From Heliopora coerulea (lineage: Eukaryota > Cnidaria > Anthozoa > Scleralcyonacea > Helioporidae), in contig JASJOG010000033.1 of NCBI GenBank assembly GCA_030142905.1, positions 1,488,001-1,552,000 on the forward strand: a stretch of 64,000 nt of DNA, in the 5' to 3' direction. Each line of letters opens with the position of its first letter. Positions within the stretch are counted from its first letter, which is position 1. Made by a program: the position numbers and the translations under genes. Under the pieces are notes generated by a model. The model was given only the letters and a program-made list of their open reading frames with translations. It ran no database searches and was not told where the DNA came from. Of this stretch, positions 20,233 to 32,017 are shown in pieces.

Positions 20233-23200
20233 TTAGTTGCAATTTCCTCGTGGCTCTTGTCGGATTTGAAAGAAATAAAGTGTAAGTGGAGGTCCATGCT
20301 TAAGGTCAGTTTCTAAGATCAGGTTCTTTTGAAAGTAATATGATTTGTGATTTATAACTTACATGACGTTGGTTCAAGAGATGGGCACTCACGGTCCCTA
20401 AGCGTCAGTATAGGTCTTACCTTCTGTTTTTGTTATGTTTTTGTACAAAAAACTACCCGCTAATTTCTGCGCATTATGTACCTTTCGTTCTTCAGGATAA
20501 ACTGGCTTGAATAGCGAAGTTTTCACTTTCCTGGAAACCGTAGGACTTTTTTCCAACTTTTTACGTATGGCAGGTAGAGTTATCTTCAGGTAAAAAGACG
20601 AGATTCCACAGATTAATTACAAGGATTCCGATTCACGAACAAACTATAAAGGAACAAGTGAACTAACGAACGAACGGGCAGACGGGCGGAGGGACGAATG
20701 AAGGGACGGAAGGACAAACAAATGAACGGACTGGTGGAAGGACGAATAGACAGACGAACCGGATGAATGAAGCGACGAATGTAAGAGAGATGTTTAAGGT
20801 AAAAATTGAGTTTTTTTAATTGTTCGTACTGTTTTTGTGTTGTTGCCGCGGTTTTTTTGAATTTTCTTAATCTCTTTTACTCCGACTTCTGACGGTTGTT
20901 GCAAAGTGAGAGAGTAAATTGAAGGGAAAAAAAGGGATACAACATAATAATTACCTCAGTCTTTTCGGTTATCCAGTTTTCGCCGTCATCCTGAACTGTG
21001 TGAAAGGATGGAGGATCAATTGCAGTTACGGTAGTAATTTGTCCCAACTATAAATTAGATTATCATAAGCAAGAAATTGTAGGCAGAATAAATGCTATTT
21101 ACAAAACTACGCCTGAAAATCACCTGAAAATCATACTGTGACACTACCGAGCAAATGAGATCCCTTGTCTGATAAAATTATTATTTTTTCTACCTGGAAA
21201 ACGTCAATGCATAAAGGACTAACGTTCTTTGAGTTGTGCGTACATTCATCAAATTTTTTCACTCATTAACGCCAAACTTTACCAGAGACACTTCTAAGCG
21301 CTGAACAAACTTCCTTTAAGAAACCTTTAATACCTTTTTATTCCATAGTCTGCTTACAAAGATGCCGCGTTTCTAACATCCTTTTATTTTGTATAAAGCT
21401 GGTGAGTTTGTAGTCTCATAACGAGTAATATAGCAGATATCATAGATTGTAAAATTTACGCATGATCTCAGTATCGCGTTTCCAATTTTCTCAGACGAAT
21501 ATTTTTATTCGTAAAAAGCTTACAAAATCCTACATCTTGTTATTAGCCTTCAACAGCAAAATTCAACAATTTACCTGAGAAATGAAGTGTGAATCGTTAC
21601 TATTATAAAGCAGCAGTGCTGTCGCAAGTGGACTGGTAAAGTTGGCCACGTGGAGACGCTTCTTCATGACATCAATGCCAAACAAAGGAGCTTGAACTAA
21701 GAAAGACAAGTATGCTGAAAATTACTTCTTGCCAAAAAAATCTGATACAGAGACCTGGGATAAGTTCATACAAATTAATTTCAGGTGTTGAGTTGAATTT
21801 GGAAATCACTTGATAAAATTGCGTAGCACAGTGCTGAAACTTCGTTTGCGCTTGAGGACGTGCCCAGCAACTAAATAAGTGTTGCTGTATACAGACATTC
21901 AAGATTCAGGAACTTTCCAGGATGATAAAAGAAAGTCCTAAGCTCCTTAGAAGTACCTCAAGGACATGTGAGGATTAATTCGCTTTTTATATTGGTAGAG
22001 GTATTTCACTAACCTTGTATTACGAGATCCACTCGTGGTAATGAAATTTTTGAGGCCATTTTATCACTGAGCTAAACACAGACAAGGAAAATGAACTGCT
22101 AAAGTGACCAAGTGAAATATCGAAAGTTAGGGATAACGAAAAAAAAAGACACATTACGATTGTATTGTCATTTTTTTTCTTGATCGGAGTGGCTTTAAAG
22201 TCACATATGTGGCAAACACAATCTTAAGTTCCTTTCAGTTAGAAACGTGTCGTTATTCGGCGTTGAGAAAAGGAGTCAGAATGATGAAGAAGTAGATAAT
22301 CAGAAACTTTTTTAGGTCCTGCAATGCTTCCCGAATATGGTTGAACGAAGAAACCCTTTAGTGAGAAACATTCACCTGCCTGGCAAACAAGCACCTGCCA
22401 TTTTGCCTACTGCTATGCGCCCGCGTATCGTATACAGCGAAGCCTTGCATACTAGACAACGCTGTTTCTCAAGTGGGTATACGGAGAAACATTGTTTCCG
22501 AAACAGAAACCGAGGCTGGCAAGCAAATTTGGCTTCCGTAACAATGTTGTCACGGGTGGGAAAACGGAGAAACATTTGAGGAAGAATCAAAAATCTCAAA
22601 TGTTCCCGGGACAACGTTTCCGTGTTCGCCCAGGGTCTTACGTTGAGATACAAACATCGCCAATTCGTGGAGACATCTCGCAAGAACGTGTGCCCTTATT
22701 TAGACACGCAAAGGGACTTGTCGCGAGGCCTTGGTCCACTTAACTCACAAGTTTTGATTGATAATCTCCCTAAAAAGGAATGTGGTGAGGTGACCTGTTT
22801 TTGGAATGTAGTGTCTCTGGAACTCGTTGCGAAGACACAATTCTGCCGCTGGAAATGTAATTGTGTTGTCAGGAATGTAAAGCCTCTCAAAGACATGAAG
22901 AGAGGACACAATTTAAAATTTTTATCCCTGCGACTTGTCGCAGGACTTTAATCCGAACGATCCCAAGAATGTGGCGTCCCTTCCTTGTTACCAGTCCTAA
23001 ACTTGTTCTGATAATGACAAATTTTAGGGAATACTTTTCAGCGCTTATCATTCACAAAAAAACTCGTAAGCGACCAACGATAATCATCAGTACCGTCGAG
23101 AGGGGGGATTAGTGGGGTCAAATTGACTCCGGGCCCGGAAAAAATAAGGGGGCCCGGTTGGCCGGAAAGTACTATACTGAATTCATATTTTTTATCAGTT

Positions 23201-26200
23201 GAATAAAAAACTATTGCTCATATGCCATTACTGTTTGCATGTAAAATAAGACAATATAACAATTTTCGCATTCCAATTTGGCAACGTCTGTGTTCCGGAC
23301 ACGAACAGATGAATGACTTTGTGTTATATGACGTTTTTTGCTTATGTGACATGCAACAATGTGCGTGGTTTGACTTAAAGTAGCACTTCAGAGTATAGAC
23401 AGTTTGGCTTCATCATGTATGGAATACTGAATTAGTTAGATACGCGAGGACGTTTGAAAACTTGCTATAAAATTTTGAACTTGGCACTACTTGTATATAC
23501 TGATTTAAATTTAGAATTGCTTTACTGTTTTGTTCATTTCTGAAGTTCATACGGCGAGACATTAGTGCAATACCGTAAATTCGTTGTCATGAAAATTTCT
23601 GAAATTTGCCCAATAGCTAAAAGGTTAATGAAATTAATTTTCGACTGGAAACGGTTTACCAACTCCTCTACCCTTCCCCCCGGGACCCGAAGCGGCTCTC
23701 GGCGGCACTGATAATCATCACATATCGTCACGCAAGTTTCTGTTAGGGAAACGATAATCGTCATAGAAGATATCACAATGACATCGAGTAGTCTATGCAT
23801 CACTAAACTCACGAAATAAGGATTAGAAAAGAATATAAGGAACTTACCACTAGAATACAGTTTCCTGATCCATCGTAAGTACCCTGTCAATTGATTTTGA
23901 AAATTAACAAAGTACAAAGGTTAAAGCGGCTCCCAAGCTACATTTTTAACAGGGGTTTGGTTATCAAATTTGGTTCGCCACGCATGCGTGGACAGTCATA
24001 GTCCGGAATACTGAAGCCAGAACTCAGTAGGACTTTTTCTAAAATTTAAAAACCACCATACTTTTAGAGTAATGCCCGGATGACCGTATATATTTACAAA
24101 ACAGGGAGGACGTTAGGACCAAATTTCAGACAACAGTTGCTAGGTCATTTTCTCGCCTAAACTCGCGTGATGTGAAGCAAATTTCTCACTAAGCCGAACC
24201 ACCTATTAAGCTAACATATTCTGACAGGCTTCTCGAAGTTAATTCTAAATCGTTTATGTTGGATGTGTAGATGAGATGATGGAATTATTTACATTGTTAC
24301 GTGCCTAGGTTGTATTGATAATAATAACATCAAAAATACGAACTTAAGGCTTCAAATGAAATATTATCAGTACCATGTGTTCCTTTGAAAGTAATATTTA
24401 CGTATACTTGATTGCGTATGAAGTTGAATTTTATTTGTTGTTGGCTTAACTCAAAGTAAAAACTTGCTTTGTGATTATAAATGTAGACTGTTGGGTAGGT
24501 AGTGTTGAACAACGTGTAAAAAGCAAAATGAGTTAAGAACTACCGTAATTTAAGAGTAGATGTTGATATTTTGAGCGAAGACTACATTTCACTCCGACAA
24601 AGAGCCTTCGGTATAACCTCAGTATCTCCTCTTGTAAGTTCCCGAAGCCGTTTTGTTTTGAGATCAGTTTTTACCAGCAAAAGGCCTTGGTCCAATTTTG
24701 CCCCAAGTAAGGCTGTGGTCAATTCGACTACAACTTTTGGTGCCAACGCACCTTCATGATTAAACTTATAAACTCGATGTGAACAGTGGTTTTATCGATT
24801 TGTTATCTCTAATCTCAATAGAACTTGATTGCACATCCAGTGAGAAGTGCGCCAGAAAAGTGAAGCTACCGTATGTGACATTTTGGATATAAGATGGCTG
24901 TCATGAATTGTTATGAGCTTTTGTAGTTCAAAAACAGACAAAAAGATCAAGGTAGAGATCCCTTTTTCCAAACGTATCAGGCAAATAACGTTAGAAAAGG
25001 CATAAGAAGTTTAGTTTTTGTAATCCTTTAACACAGTTTACAAACTACAAGCGTGCACAACTATCACCTCCCTCGATACATGTCGGATGTGATCCAGCCG
25101 TTACAGTGATTTATATCAGTAAATATCCTACTTTAACGTTGATCAATGTCGTATTTATTCTAGTCTGTGCGCAGTTTCCAAAGAAAACACGTCCCTAATA
25201 AGCCCTCCCCCCCAACAAGCAGCTGTTCCTGATGAGCAACCCTCTCAAGTGGGACCCTCCGACGGCTTGAGAACTAGGAGCAATACAATGTTACATGAAT
25301 AAGATTCTACTTTCAATATTCCATTTTCCATAGCATAAGCTCGGACACGAGGTAAACCACTACATCCAGTTCAAAAGAAGCGCCTTTACTCACGAATTTC
25401 CCCCTTAAAATGGAAAACTGTAATAGGCGTCCGGAGTGCTTATTAGAGAAAATACAGTAAGCTCGGGAACGCTTGCTGGGTTCCTAGTATAACCACGACC
25501 ACAGCTCACACGTTCAACAGTCAACAAGTTTTTCTATTCTGCCCAACTTACCTGTGATGACCCATTTATTTCTATAGCATTCAGGTTATTCTCGTTCAAT
25601 TCTTTCACAAGTTCGTTAGCAAGAACTGCAGACAAAAAACCCCCAGGAAAATGTTAAAAAACAGAACTGTTCAACACATCTAATCAGCGCTATATATGCA
25701 ACCAACAATATAATACGACTATCCAACATCATTTAATATTGTTCAGGGATGTTGAATGAGGTTTTGTAGCCGCTTGGGGAGGCTAGGAACATGGTGAGGC
25801 CTTCTCCAGCAACATTCAACATCGTTTAACCTCATTTAGAATGCTCTGCACAGCAGCCCAGACCAGTTCAACCCGTTTCACTATCCAACATCATTTAATA
25901 GAACACTATGGCATTTACACTCTTCCGCTAAATGTTATGTTGAATCCGGCTGGGAATTGAACCTGTGACCTCGCGAATCTACTGTGTTGCTCTGCCAACT
26001 GAACAACGGAGGCCGCTGCGAGAACGCCTTGGCTGTTAGATTCGCAAGATCGATTCCCAGCCGGATGGCCCAAAGTTGCATTTTTCGCAACAGGTTCCGG
26101 TTGGGTCTTAAAATATCTAGATACTCGAGATTTTCCTCCTTCAAAATTATCAACATCATTTAACATTGATGTTTGTTGTAGATGTGAGAGCTTGAGGATA

Positions 26201-29200
26201 CCTTAATGATCGATAAACGTTCGTCAAGTGCTAACCTCAGAAAAACGATTTCTGAGTTCCAGACACAAATGGAATCCGCAGCCTTCTGATGACCAGTGAG
26301 ACGCTCTAAGCGTTGAGCTACTGAGACTCAGATGGCAAGCTGAAGTGCAAGTTCCACATGCAAGTATGTGCTGCCTAAGCGGCAGCCACGATATGTTAAT
26401 AACGATTATGAGTCAGATGGCGTCCACCACCGGTCATCAACAGGTTGCGAGTTCGATCCCCCTCTGGGGCTCAGAAATCGTTTCTCTGAAGTTAGGTCTT
26501 GACGAACGTTCATCGACCATCTATCATTTAACATTACCGAGTGATGTTGAATGACGTTTTATAGCCATTTGGCCAGATTTGGAACATGATGAAACTTTTC
26601 TCAACAACACTCAACAGCGTTCAACTTCATTTCTAGCGCTTCGCACGTGAGGCCAAAACCGTTCAACTATCCAACATCGTTAACCATTATTGTGCGATGT
26701 CGAATGAAATCTTGCAGCCATTTGGCCTGGCTTGGAACAAGATAAAATATTCTTCAACATTCAACACCGCTCAACTTCTTTTTGCAGCGCTACGTACGAA
26801 AAGCCAGACCCGCTCAACACGTTGAATTCAACAATGTTGAAAACTAGGGTGATTTAAGGACGATTTGGTATACAAATTGAATTGCATAAAAGGACGACGC
26901 GTATCGACCTATTGTCCAAGATGATTTGCACTATGAATCATCGTAAAAAATCGTGTAAAATCACCTTAAAGGTGATTTTACACGATTTTTTTACTCTTCG
27001 GCGACCGACAGGATTATATACAATCCAACATATACGTTTTGTTCTCCGGGATTTCATCTGCAGATAGATGTGGTGCCACATAGATACTGAACTTTCATTA
27101 GTTGCTCAGGCTTTCACTCTAAAACCCGACTATTTCCCTTTATTAGTTATTTTTCCTTAGAACCTTTAGAAAATCACAAATTCGACTTCGGACAACATTC
27201 AGGTTATCGCTTTTAGCATTTGTATGAGAGCGACTGCCCATCAGGGGTTGTACATTTGGAGCACACTGTCAAACACACCCATACAGTGATTGCACCTCGC
27301 CCCCTCCCACTTTTATTGTCGTTCCAACGTCGTTACATAGTTTGTCTGCATGTTCTGCAGACAAATTAAGCTTAACTCAGGTTCGGGATGGTTATTGCTT
27401 CTGTTTTCACGTTTTATTAGAAGCAGACTGTTATTGTATGGTTTAAGTTATTGTAACTATAAATTTATAACATTTTAAATAAAGGTACTGTACCTGAAGT
27501 TCTCACAAAAACAACAACAACAGATGCTTCAGTTTTTTTAAGAATATCAATAATATATCTTCCACCTTCAACCAAGTTAAAGGGCATAACCTATTAGAAA
27601 TAAAGACAACTCAATTTGTAATCATAAAACTACTGTAAAACAGGTGATTAAGTTTTGTTTTGGCTCAAGTCAACTACTTTTTGTTTTGATCAATGGCCCT
27701 TTAGCATACTTGAAATGTTGAAATTCAGCAAATAGACTACAGCACATTAGATCAGCCAAAGGGTTATTCCTGATCAGTAAGTTGTAGGGATTGACAAAAC
27801 TCCATTGTCCAGCAATCGGTACATTAGGCATGATAACAATATTAGAAGTTGGAATCTGGGTCAAATGTTTAACTTTTATTGATTTCTTTAAATTTCTTTC
27901 TTCTTTGGGATATTTTTTTTTCAATCAGTTAAGACAAAAGTTTTGTTACAAATGTAGTTTAGTTATGGTTAGCAATGCACTGTGTCAATTAAAAGTGTAT
28001 CACAGGAACTCCTATCTCCTATGCTGTGTGAGTATACTAAAGCATCACAAATTATTTAAAACAACACAATATTGGCTTCCTAACACCATTCCTGCTCAGT
28101 TCACACATACATGTAACATCAATGGCTGCAGAGCAGTTTAAGTAATGTGGTGGTGAGGTCAAAATGTTCAAGAAATTATAGGGAACCCTGGGATCATAGT
28201 CTAAAATGCATGATTTCCCACATTCTAATGTGTGCTGTTGTTTGAATCCTTTTTATTGAATGTTTATATTTTTAAATTTCTGTTAATTGTTTATTCCCTC
28301 TTTACAAATACAATGTTAGTTTTATTGTCTACAATGTGACGAGAGTTTGACAGGAAGCAACAATAAAAATTTATGGCACTTCAATTTCATTTTATTAATT
28401 GAATGTATTTCAGGCTTCCAGCAGCTTGCTGCAGGTCAAAATAGCTCAAATTGCCTTTACATGACTTATGGTGAGAATAATAAAGGCATTTCTTTGTAGC
28501 ACTGGGGTTGGGGACATCATCACATTTCATGGGGGCTATGCCCGCACTGTCAAGGTTTTGTGGGGTAAATGCCCCACCCCCACTTCCACCACCCTTGCAT
28601 AATATTACATCAAACAAATGTCTGCTATTATAACAGTAATTCTTCAACTTCAGGAAGAAAAAAGAATTTCATTGGAAGAAGGGCTTGCCCTGAGAACTTT
28701 CTAAAATAATGCATGCTTTGCATTGAATTTTGAGATTGATTTGAAGTGCTTACTCTACTGTAGTTTTCAGGTGCTTGCCATGGCTGTAGATTATCTATAA
28801 AATAATGCAGCTTTTTTCCTATCAGTACAGAGCAAAGGGTTTTCATTTTTTTTTATCTGATCATGTCGTATATCCTACATGCAAACCAACCTAAAGATTG
28901 CATAGAGTACATGTGCCCTATACAAAATCTCACTTGAGATATAATTACCATTACTTTCATCAGATCCATAACTTTTACAACATCATCAACACTAAAAGTA
29001 AACAAATAGAAAGTTATTTGATCAAGAGATTCCACTGCTTCTTCAACATTAAGCTGACTTCTAAATAAGTGACATTACTCAATCATCTTGGTGACATATA
29101 CATTTATTTAGGACAACTTCTGTCATCTAACCTCTTCCAGATACCTCAAATATTATCCTGATAAGCAGGGTTCTGTCCAGGACCATCTACGTGCCAGGTA

Positions 29201-31286
29201 CCTGGAGACCCAGGTTCATACTCCTCAAGTCATCAGACAATCTGTTCTGGTTTTGAATGGATATCATACAGTATTTCACCAAATAACTAGCAGGTAATTA
29301 TTAGTACATTGCCATATTAAATTTTACCAAATAATGGTCAATAATATTGTTTAAATGAAAAAACAAAAGATCACTAAAGATTTTCTTATCACATAGTTTA
29401 TACTTTATAAGTGCTGGGCAGAAAGGTCTGCTTTGGCTAAAGTGCTAGGTGGCATTGCTGAGTGCCAGGCACTACAGCCCAGTGCTGCCTACTTTGGGCA
29501 GAACCCTGGAAAAGTGATTACTCCCAGGTGATTTTATTCAACTAAGCAGAGGACTCTGGATTTCACAAAAATTGTTTAAGTTGTGGTCTGGTATTCAACA
29601 GTAGTTACTACACACATTAAAACCTGTTGTTTATTACTTAACCATATTGTTTATAGATTGGACATTTGGTTTAGGGTTATAGGGGGAGGGACAGAGAGTA
29701 CCTGTGGTTGATATCTCCAAAACTATTCAACATGTGGTGATGATATTTTAACAGGATAATGGTATACCAAATCCATAAATATGTTACAGTTCTGCTGCCA
29801 TGGCAACACATTCTGATGTCATTATTATGCCATTGGTTGTAAAAACCTTAAAATTTAAGAACTTCAAAAAGGTTTCTTATTAGGATTATTTCTGGCTGTT
29901 CTTTTAACAATAAGAAATTAAAAGAGAAATTAATTTCTCATCACTGAGTTGTGGTTATCTTTTTCATGTTACAATTGATATTTAATAAAAAAACTGCAAT
30001 CGAGATAATTTTGCATATTTGCTATTGCTGACTAATTGCCTGCAATAATGTCACATCCTTAGTTCAAAATCAACAGTATTTTGCCACCTTGCAGAATAAA
30101 TGTAATAATTACATGCATATAATAAAGATGCTTGTGTGATGATACTTTAAAACAACATGCAAGGCTATGTGCTGACTTTAACAGAAAGTTACAAGCCAGT
30201 TATTTCCAGTGTAATGTATATGGACTAGTTTGGAAAGGTTCAACTTGTGCACTGCATATGTGACAACTTCAAGTGGCTTTAAACTGTCTGATTAATGTTT
30301 GTTTGCCATACATGGACTGGCATGTACTGTAGTTTGTCAAGCTGCCTAAATAGTATGTGGTTATAAGTTTTCACTGTCATTATTCCTGACAACTTGATCA
30401 TGAAATGAAATTAGGTTTTCAGTTGTAAATGTTGGTGTGGAACTTAATGTAATAGACCCAGCTCAACAAGCAAAATATAAAGCGTACAGGTACGGTATAT
30501 AGTAAATGGTAAAAAAGTAAGTATTAAATGAATAAGATTAATTTATTTTAAAACCATCTTCTGTTTTACCCCAGTTATTTAATTGTGGTTACATATTTTC
30601 ATCCTTGTCAAGAGTTTTGGTAAGCTTTGGGATATGGTTTAGGTTAGGGTTACACAGGGTTATATAGGGTTAGGTTTAGGATTAGCATTAGAGTTTTCAA
30701 TCTATTCATCAGCTTTCTGCTTAAAATTATGGGATGAAACATTTAACTGTGACATACTATGACAACAGCAGCTTGCCACTGTTAACCCTTTGTAAAATGT
30801 ACCTGAATCATAGTTTGTTTGGCTTCGAACCAACATGGTAGTTTTCCTGAGAAAATGGGAGGAAAATGTATGTATAGTGTATCAGGACAATGCTGAATTC
30901 AATTTACAGCATACCACTTAGAAGCCAATTTCCTTTTTGTTTTCGCCGTGAATTATTAATGACTATTTTAAAGAGTATTACAATATTTTCCGAGATCAGT
31001 TTTTAGTCAAGATTACAGTACCTTGATGAAGTTCCTAAGGATACTTGAATTGAAGAGGATTCTGTGTGATTTACGTCTGAGCAAAGAGCTGCCTTCTGAC
31101 TGACTATATTTTGTGATTTCTTTAAAGCTAATGAAGCACAACATAGTATTATAGTCTTAGTCTTAGAACTGAAGTGAGAAGACGGTTCAGAGGGATGGTT
31201 AACATGTGGATATCGGCTTGGCTTATATTAATCTCTGATACTTACACTGCAGCCACCATCTCATTCGTGTCCACGATACTGAACAT
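20233..31286 (-). CDS. unassigned gene: degenerate SF2 helicase C-terminal-like domain
   Basis: Exons on the minus strand, phases all consistent: 31286-31246, 28991-28949, 27590-27494, 25625-25552, 24764-24618 (less certain; an alternative donor at 24674 also keeps frame), 23883-23848, 22071-22014, 21696-21575, 21047-20955, 20583-20421, 20312-20233. Predicted protein about 317 residues. Residues 52-66 (VVVVFVRTSVLANEL) resemble helicase motif IV. ILVLSDKMASKISLPRVDLV (about 144-163) aligns with motif V and the following strand. At the place of motif VI (HRxGRxGR) it reads MKKRLHVANF, so the arginine fingers are lost, while ATALLLYNSNDSHF matches the strand that follows. No RecA1 domain, Walker A or DEAD box is seen. 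TDRD12/Yb proteins have a comparable dead helicase, but homology is unproven. Confidence 0.6.
20640..20785. repeat. degenerate GAAC/GGAC tetranucleotide repeat
   Basis: Runs of AACGAACG, GGACGAAT and GGACGGAAGG units in imperfect order, in the intron between exons 9 and 10 of the helicase-like gene. Confidence 0.7.
22320..22960. repeat. interspersed repeat, unclassified
   Basis: A GC-richer island in an intron, with recurring GGAGAAACATT, ACAACGTTTCCG and CTGCGACTTGTCGCAGG motifs. It opens several short overlapping frames on both strands, none with a domain or start context, which is typical of a non-autonomous repeat rather than a gene. Confidence 0.45.
23080..23718. mobile_element. hAT non-autonomous element with 8-bp target duplication
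   Basis: Element 23088-23710 (623 bp) has ends CAGTACCGTCGAGAG and CTCTCGGCGGCACTG (13 of 15 paired), flanked by ATAATCAT on both sides. The interior is AT-rich with no transposase frame. It lies just beyond exon 6 of the helicase-like gene. Confidence 0.88.
24618..24764 (-). CDS. possible exon 5 of the helicase-like gene
   Basis: The frame from 24764 reads FNHEGALAPKVVVEL and stays open to a stop at about 24585. Two donors keep phase 0: GTAAAA at 24674 (consensus-like, 90-nt exon) and GTTATA at 24617 (weaker, 147-nt exon). If neither were used, the frame would end in its own stop, giving a shorter isoform. Which is used cannot be settled from sequence. Confidence 0.4.
25944..26067 (-). repeat. 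tRNA-like foldback
   Basis: Left arm ATCCGGCTGGGAATTGAACC and right arm (reading inwards) ATCCGGCTGGGAATCGATC are inverted copies, both containing a B box. On the minus strand the middle carries a tRNA-like A box, TTCAGTTGGCAGAGCAAC. Same design as the element at 9991-10142 but different sequence. Confidence 0.65.
26208..26518. repeat. larger tRNA-like foldback
   Basis: About 49-bp inverted arms at 26208-26256 and 26470-26518 (GATCGATAAACGTTCGTCAA at the left), about 85% identical. The interior has two tRNA-like parts facing each other: minus strand AGTAGCTCAACGCTTAGAGC near 26305-26330, and plus strand GCGAGTTCGATCCCCCTCT near 26447-26465. Confidence 0.65.
26945..26991. repeat. perfect 47-bp palindrome
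   Basis: Arms AAAAAATCGTGTAAAATCAC... and their exact complement meet at a single centre base (26968): 23 bp paired with no mismatch. It lies in an intron of the helicase-like gene and could form a cruciform or a very stable hairpin in the pre-mRNA. Confidence 0.95.
29166..29508. mobile_element. hAT-like MITE
   Basis: Ends CAGGGTTCTGTCCA and GGGCAGAACCCTG are inverted repeats (one mismatch). The flanking 8-mers do not match, so the target duplication is lost. It contains CCAGGTACCTGG and GTGCCAGGCAC palindromic motifs and no ORF. It lies in intron 1 of the helicase-like gene. Confidence 0.65.
30636..30695. repeat. short telomere-like tract
   Basis: GGTTTAGGTTAGGG, AGGGTTATATAGGGTTAGG and similar imperfect TTAGGG units. 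A related CCCTAA-like stretch lies at 39743-39777. Both are too short and degenerate to be more than interstitial remnants. Confidence 0.5.
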
Positions 31287-32017
31287 GTCTTAACACAAAA
31301 ATGAACTTTTCCCAACTGTATACAAAAATTTCTAAGCATTAACAATCGAATCATTTTTGAGTTAAACTGCATCATTATCTAATTAATAACGCCTTAGCTG
31401 GCTCAGTCTCCAGGCCATGCCATTGGTCCATGCAGTCTCCACTGGTTTTATGAAACATAGGGTACCCAGTCAAATTAGCTGCCCATTCTCGGATCACCAC
31501 AATGACAAATTAAATTTTTTCATTCTCTACCATTTAAAATATCTGCTACAAAACTCGACTAAGCCATAAGCTTACATTCGAAAAGTTCTTTATAAATGGT
31601 TCAGAGAAGACCATTAAATGTGTATTACAATTAAAAGTTAAAGTTCTATATATTAGAAAAATTCTTTAAAGAAACTTCGTTAGTCGTTATTGGAAAAAAA
31701 AAAACTTTACTTATATCTTACTGACTAGATTAGTAGTCTGTCCGAGACTGCAATAATATTATGTTCACACTTTTAAATATCCTCGGCCATCGGGAAAATA
31801 TCATAGAAGTACGATCGTACGATGCAGTAGCAAAATCACAGGCAAGATGCTTGAACCAGGCTCTAGGCTCCCTGATTGGTTCCCTGTGTCCTGCTGTTAC
31901 CGCGCGAATTCAAAAAAAAAAATGGCGGACGCACGTTGGCGTCTTCGGTGACAGCCAAAAGTGAATACTTTGTATTTTCTAATAGTGGTTCAAGCATTAC
32001 CTATAGTGGTCTTAGAA
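31287..32017. promoter_or_regulatory. candidate bidirectional promoter
   Basis: The 731 bp between the start codons of the helicase-like gene (minus, 31286) and separase (plus, 32018). It contains two ATTGG (inverted CCAAT) motifs at 31422-31426 and 31875-31879, and no obvious TATA box. Sharing one promoter is inferred from the head-to-head layout. Confidence 0.5.
31922..31951 (+). other. short upstream ORF before separase
   Basis: ATGGCGGACGCACGTTGG... ends in TGA after nine codons, 66 bp before the separase ATG. The context AAAATGGCG is a good initiation site. It may reduce separase translation, if it is in the transcript. Confidence 0.4.

Larger units (their letters stand above)
25715..26845. 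repeat. diverged tandem ~160-bp repeats rich in TTCAAC
   Basis: A unit beginning CCAACATC(A/G)TTTAA, then GATGTTGAATGA, TTTTGTAGCC, CAACATTCAACA and CCGTTCAACTATCCAACATC occurs at about 25715-25910, 26525-26685 and 26686-26845. The first and second copies are separated by two tRNA-like foldbacks that inserted between them. Confidence 0.7.

Noticed and set aside
22337..22951. Cluster of overlapping 70-109 codon frames on both strands
   Set aside because: Multiple frames on both strands, no domain, no splice context; it fits a repeat.
30636..30695. Telomeric array
   Set aside because: Only a few imperfect TTAGGG-like units; an internal remnant at most.
31922..31951. ATGGCGGAC as the true separase start
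   Set aside because: The frame ends after nine codons and its possible donor does not join in phase to the exon starting [11 protein letters not shown] 32018 continues in phase through all later exons.
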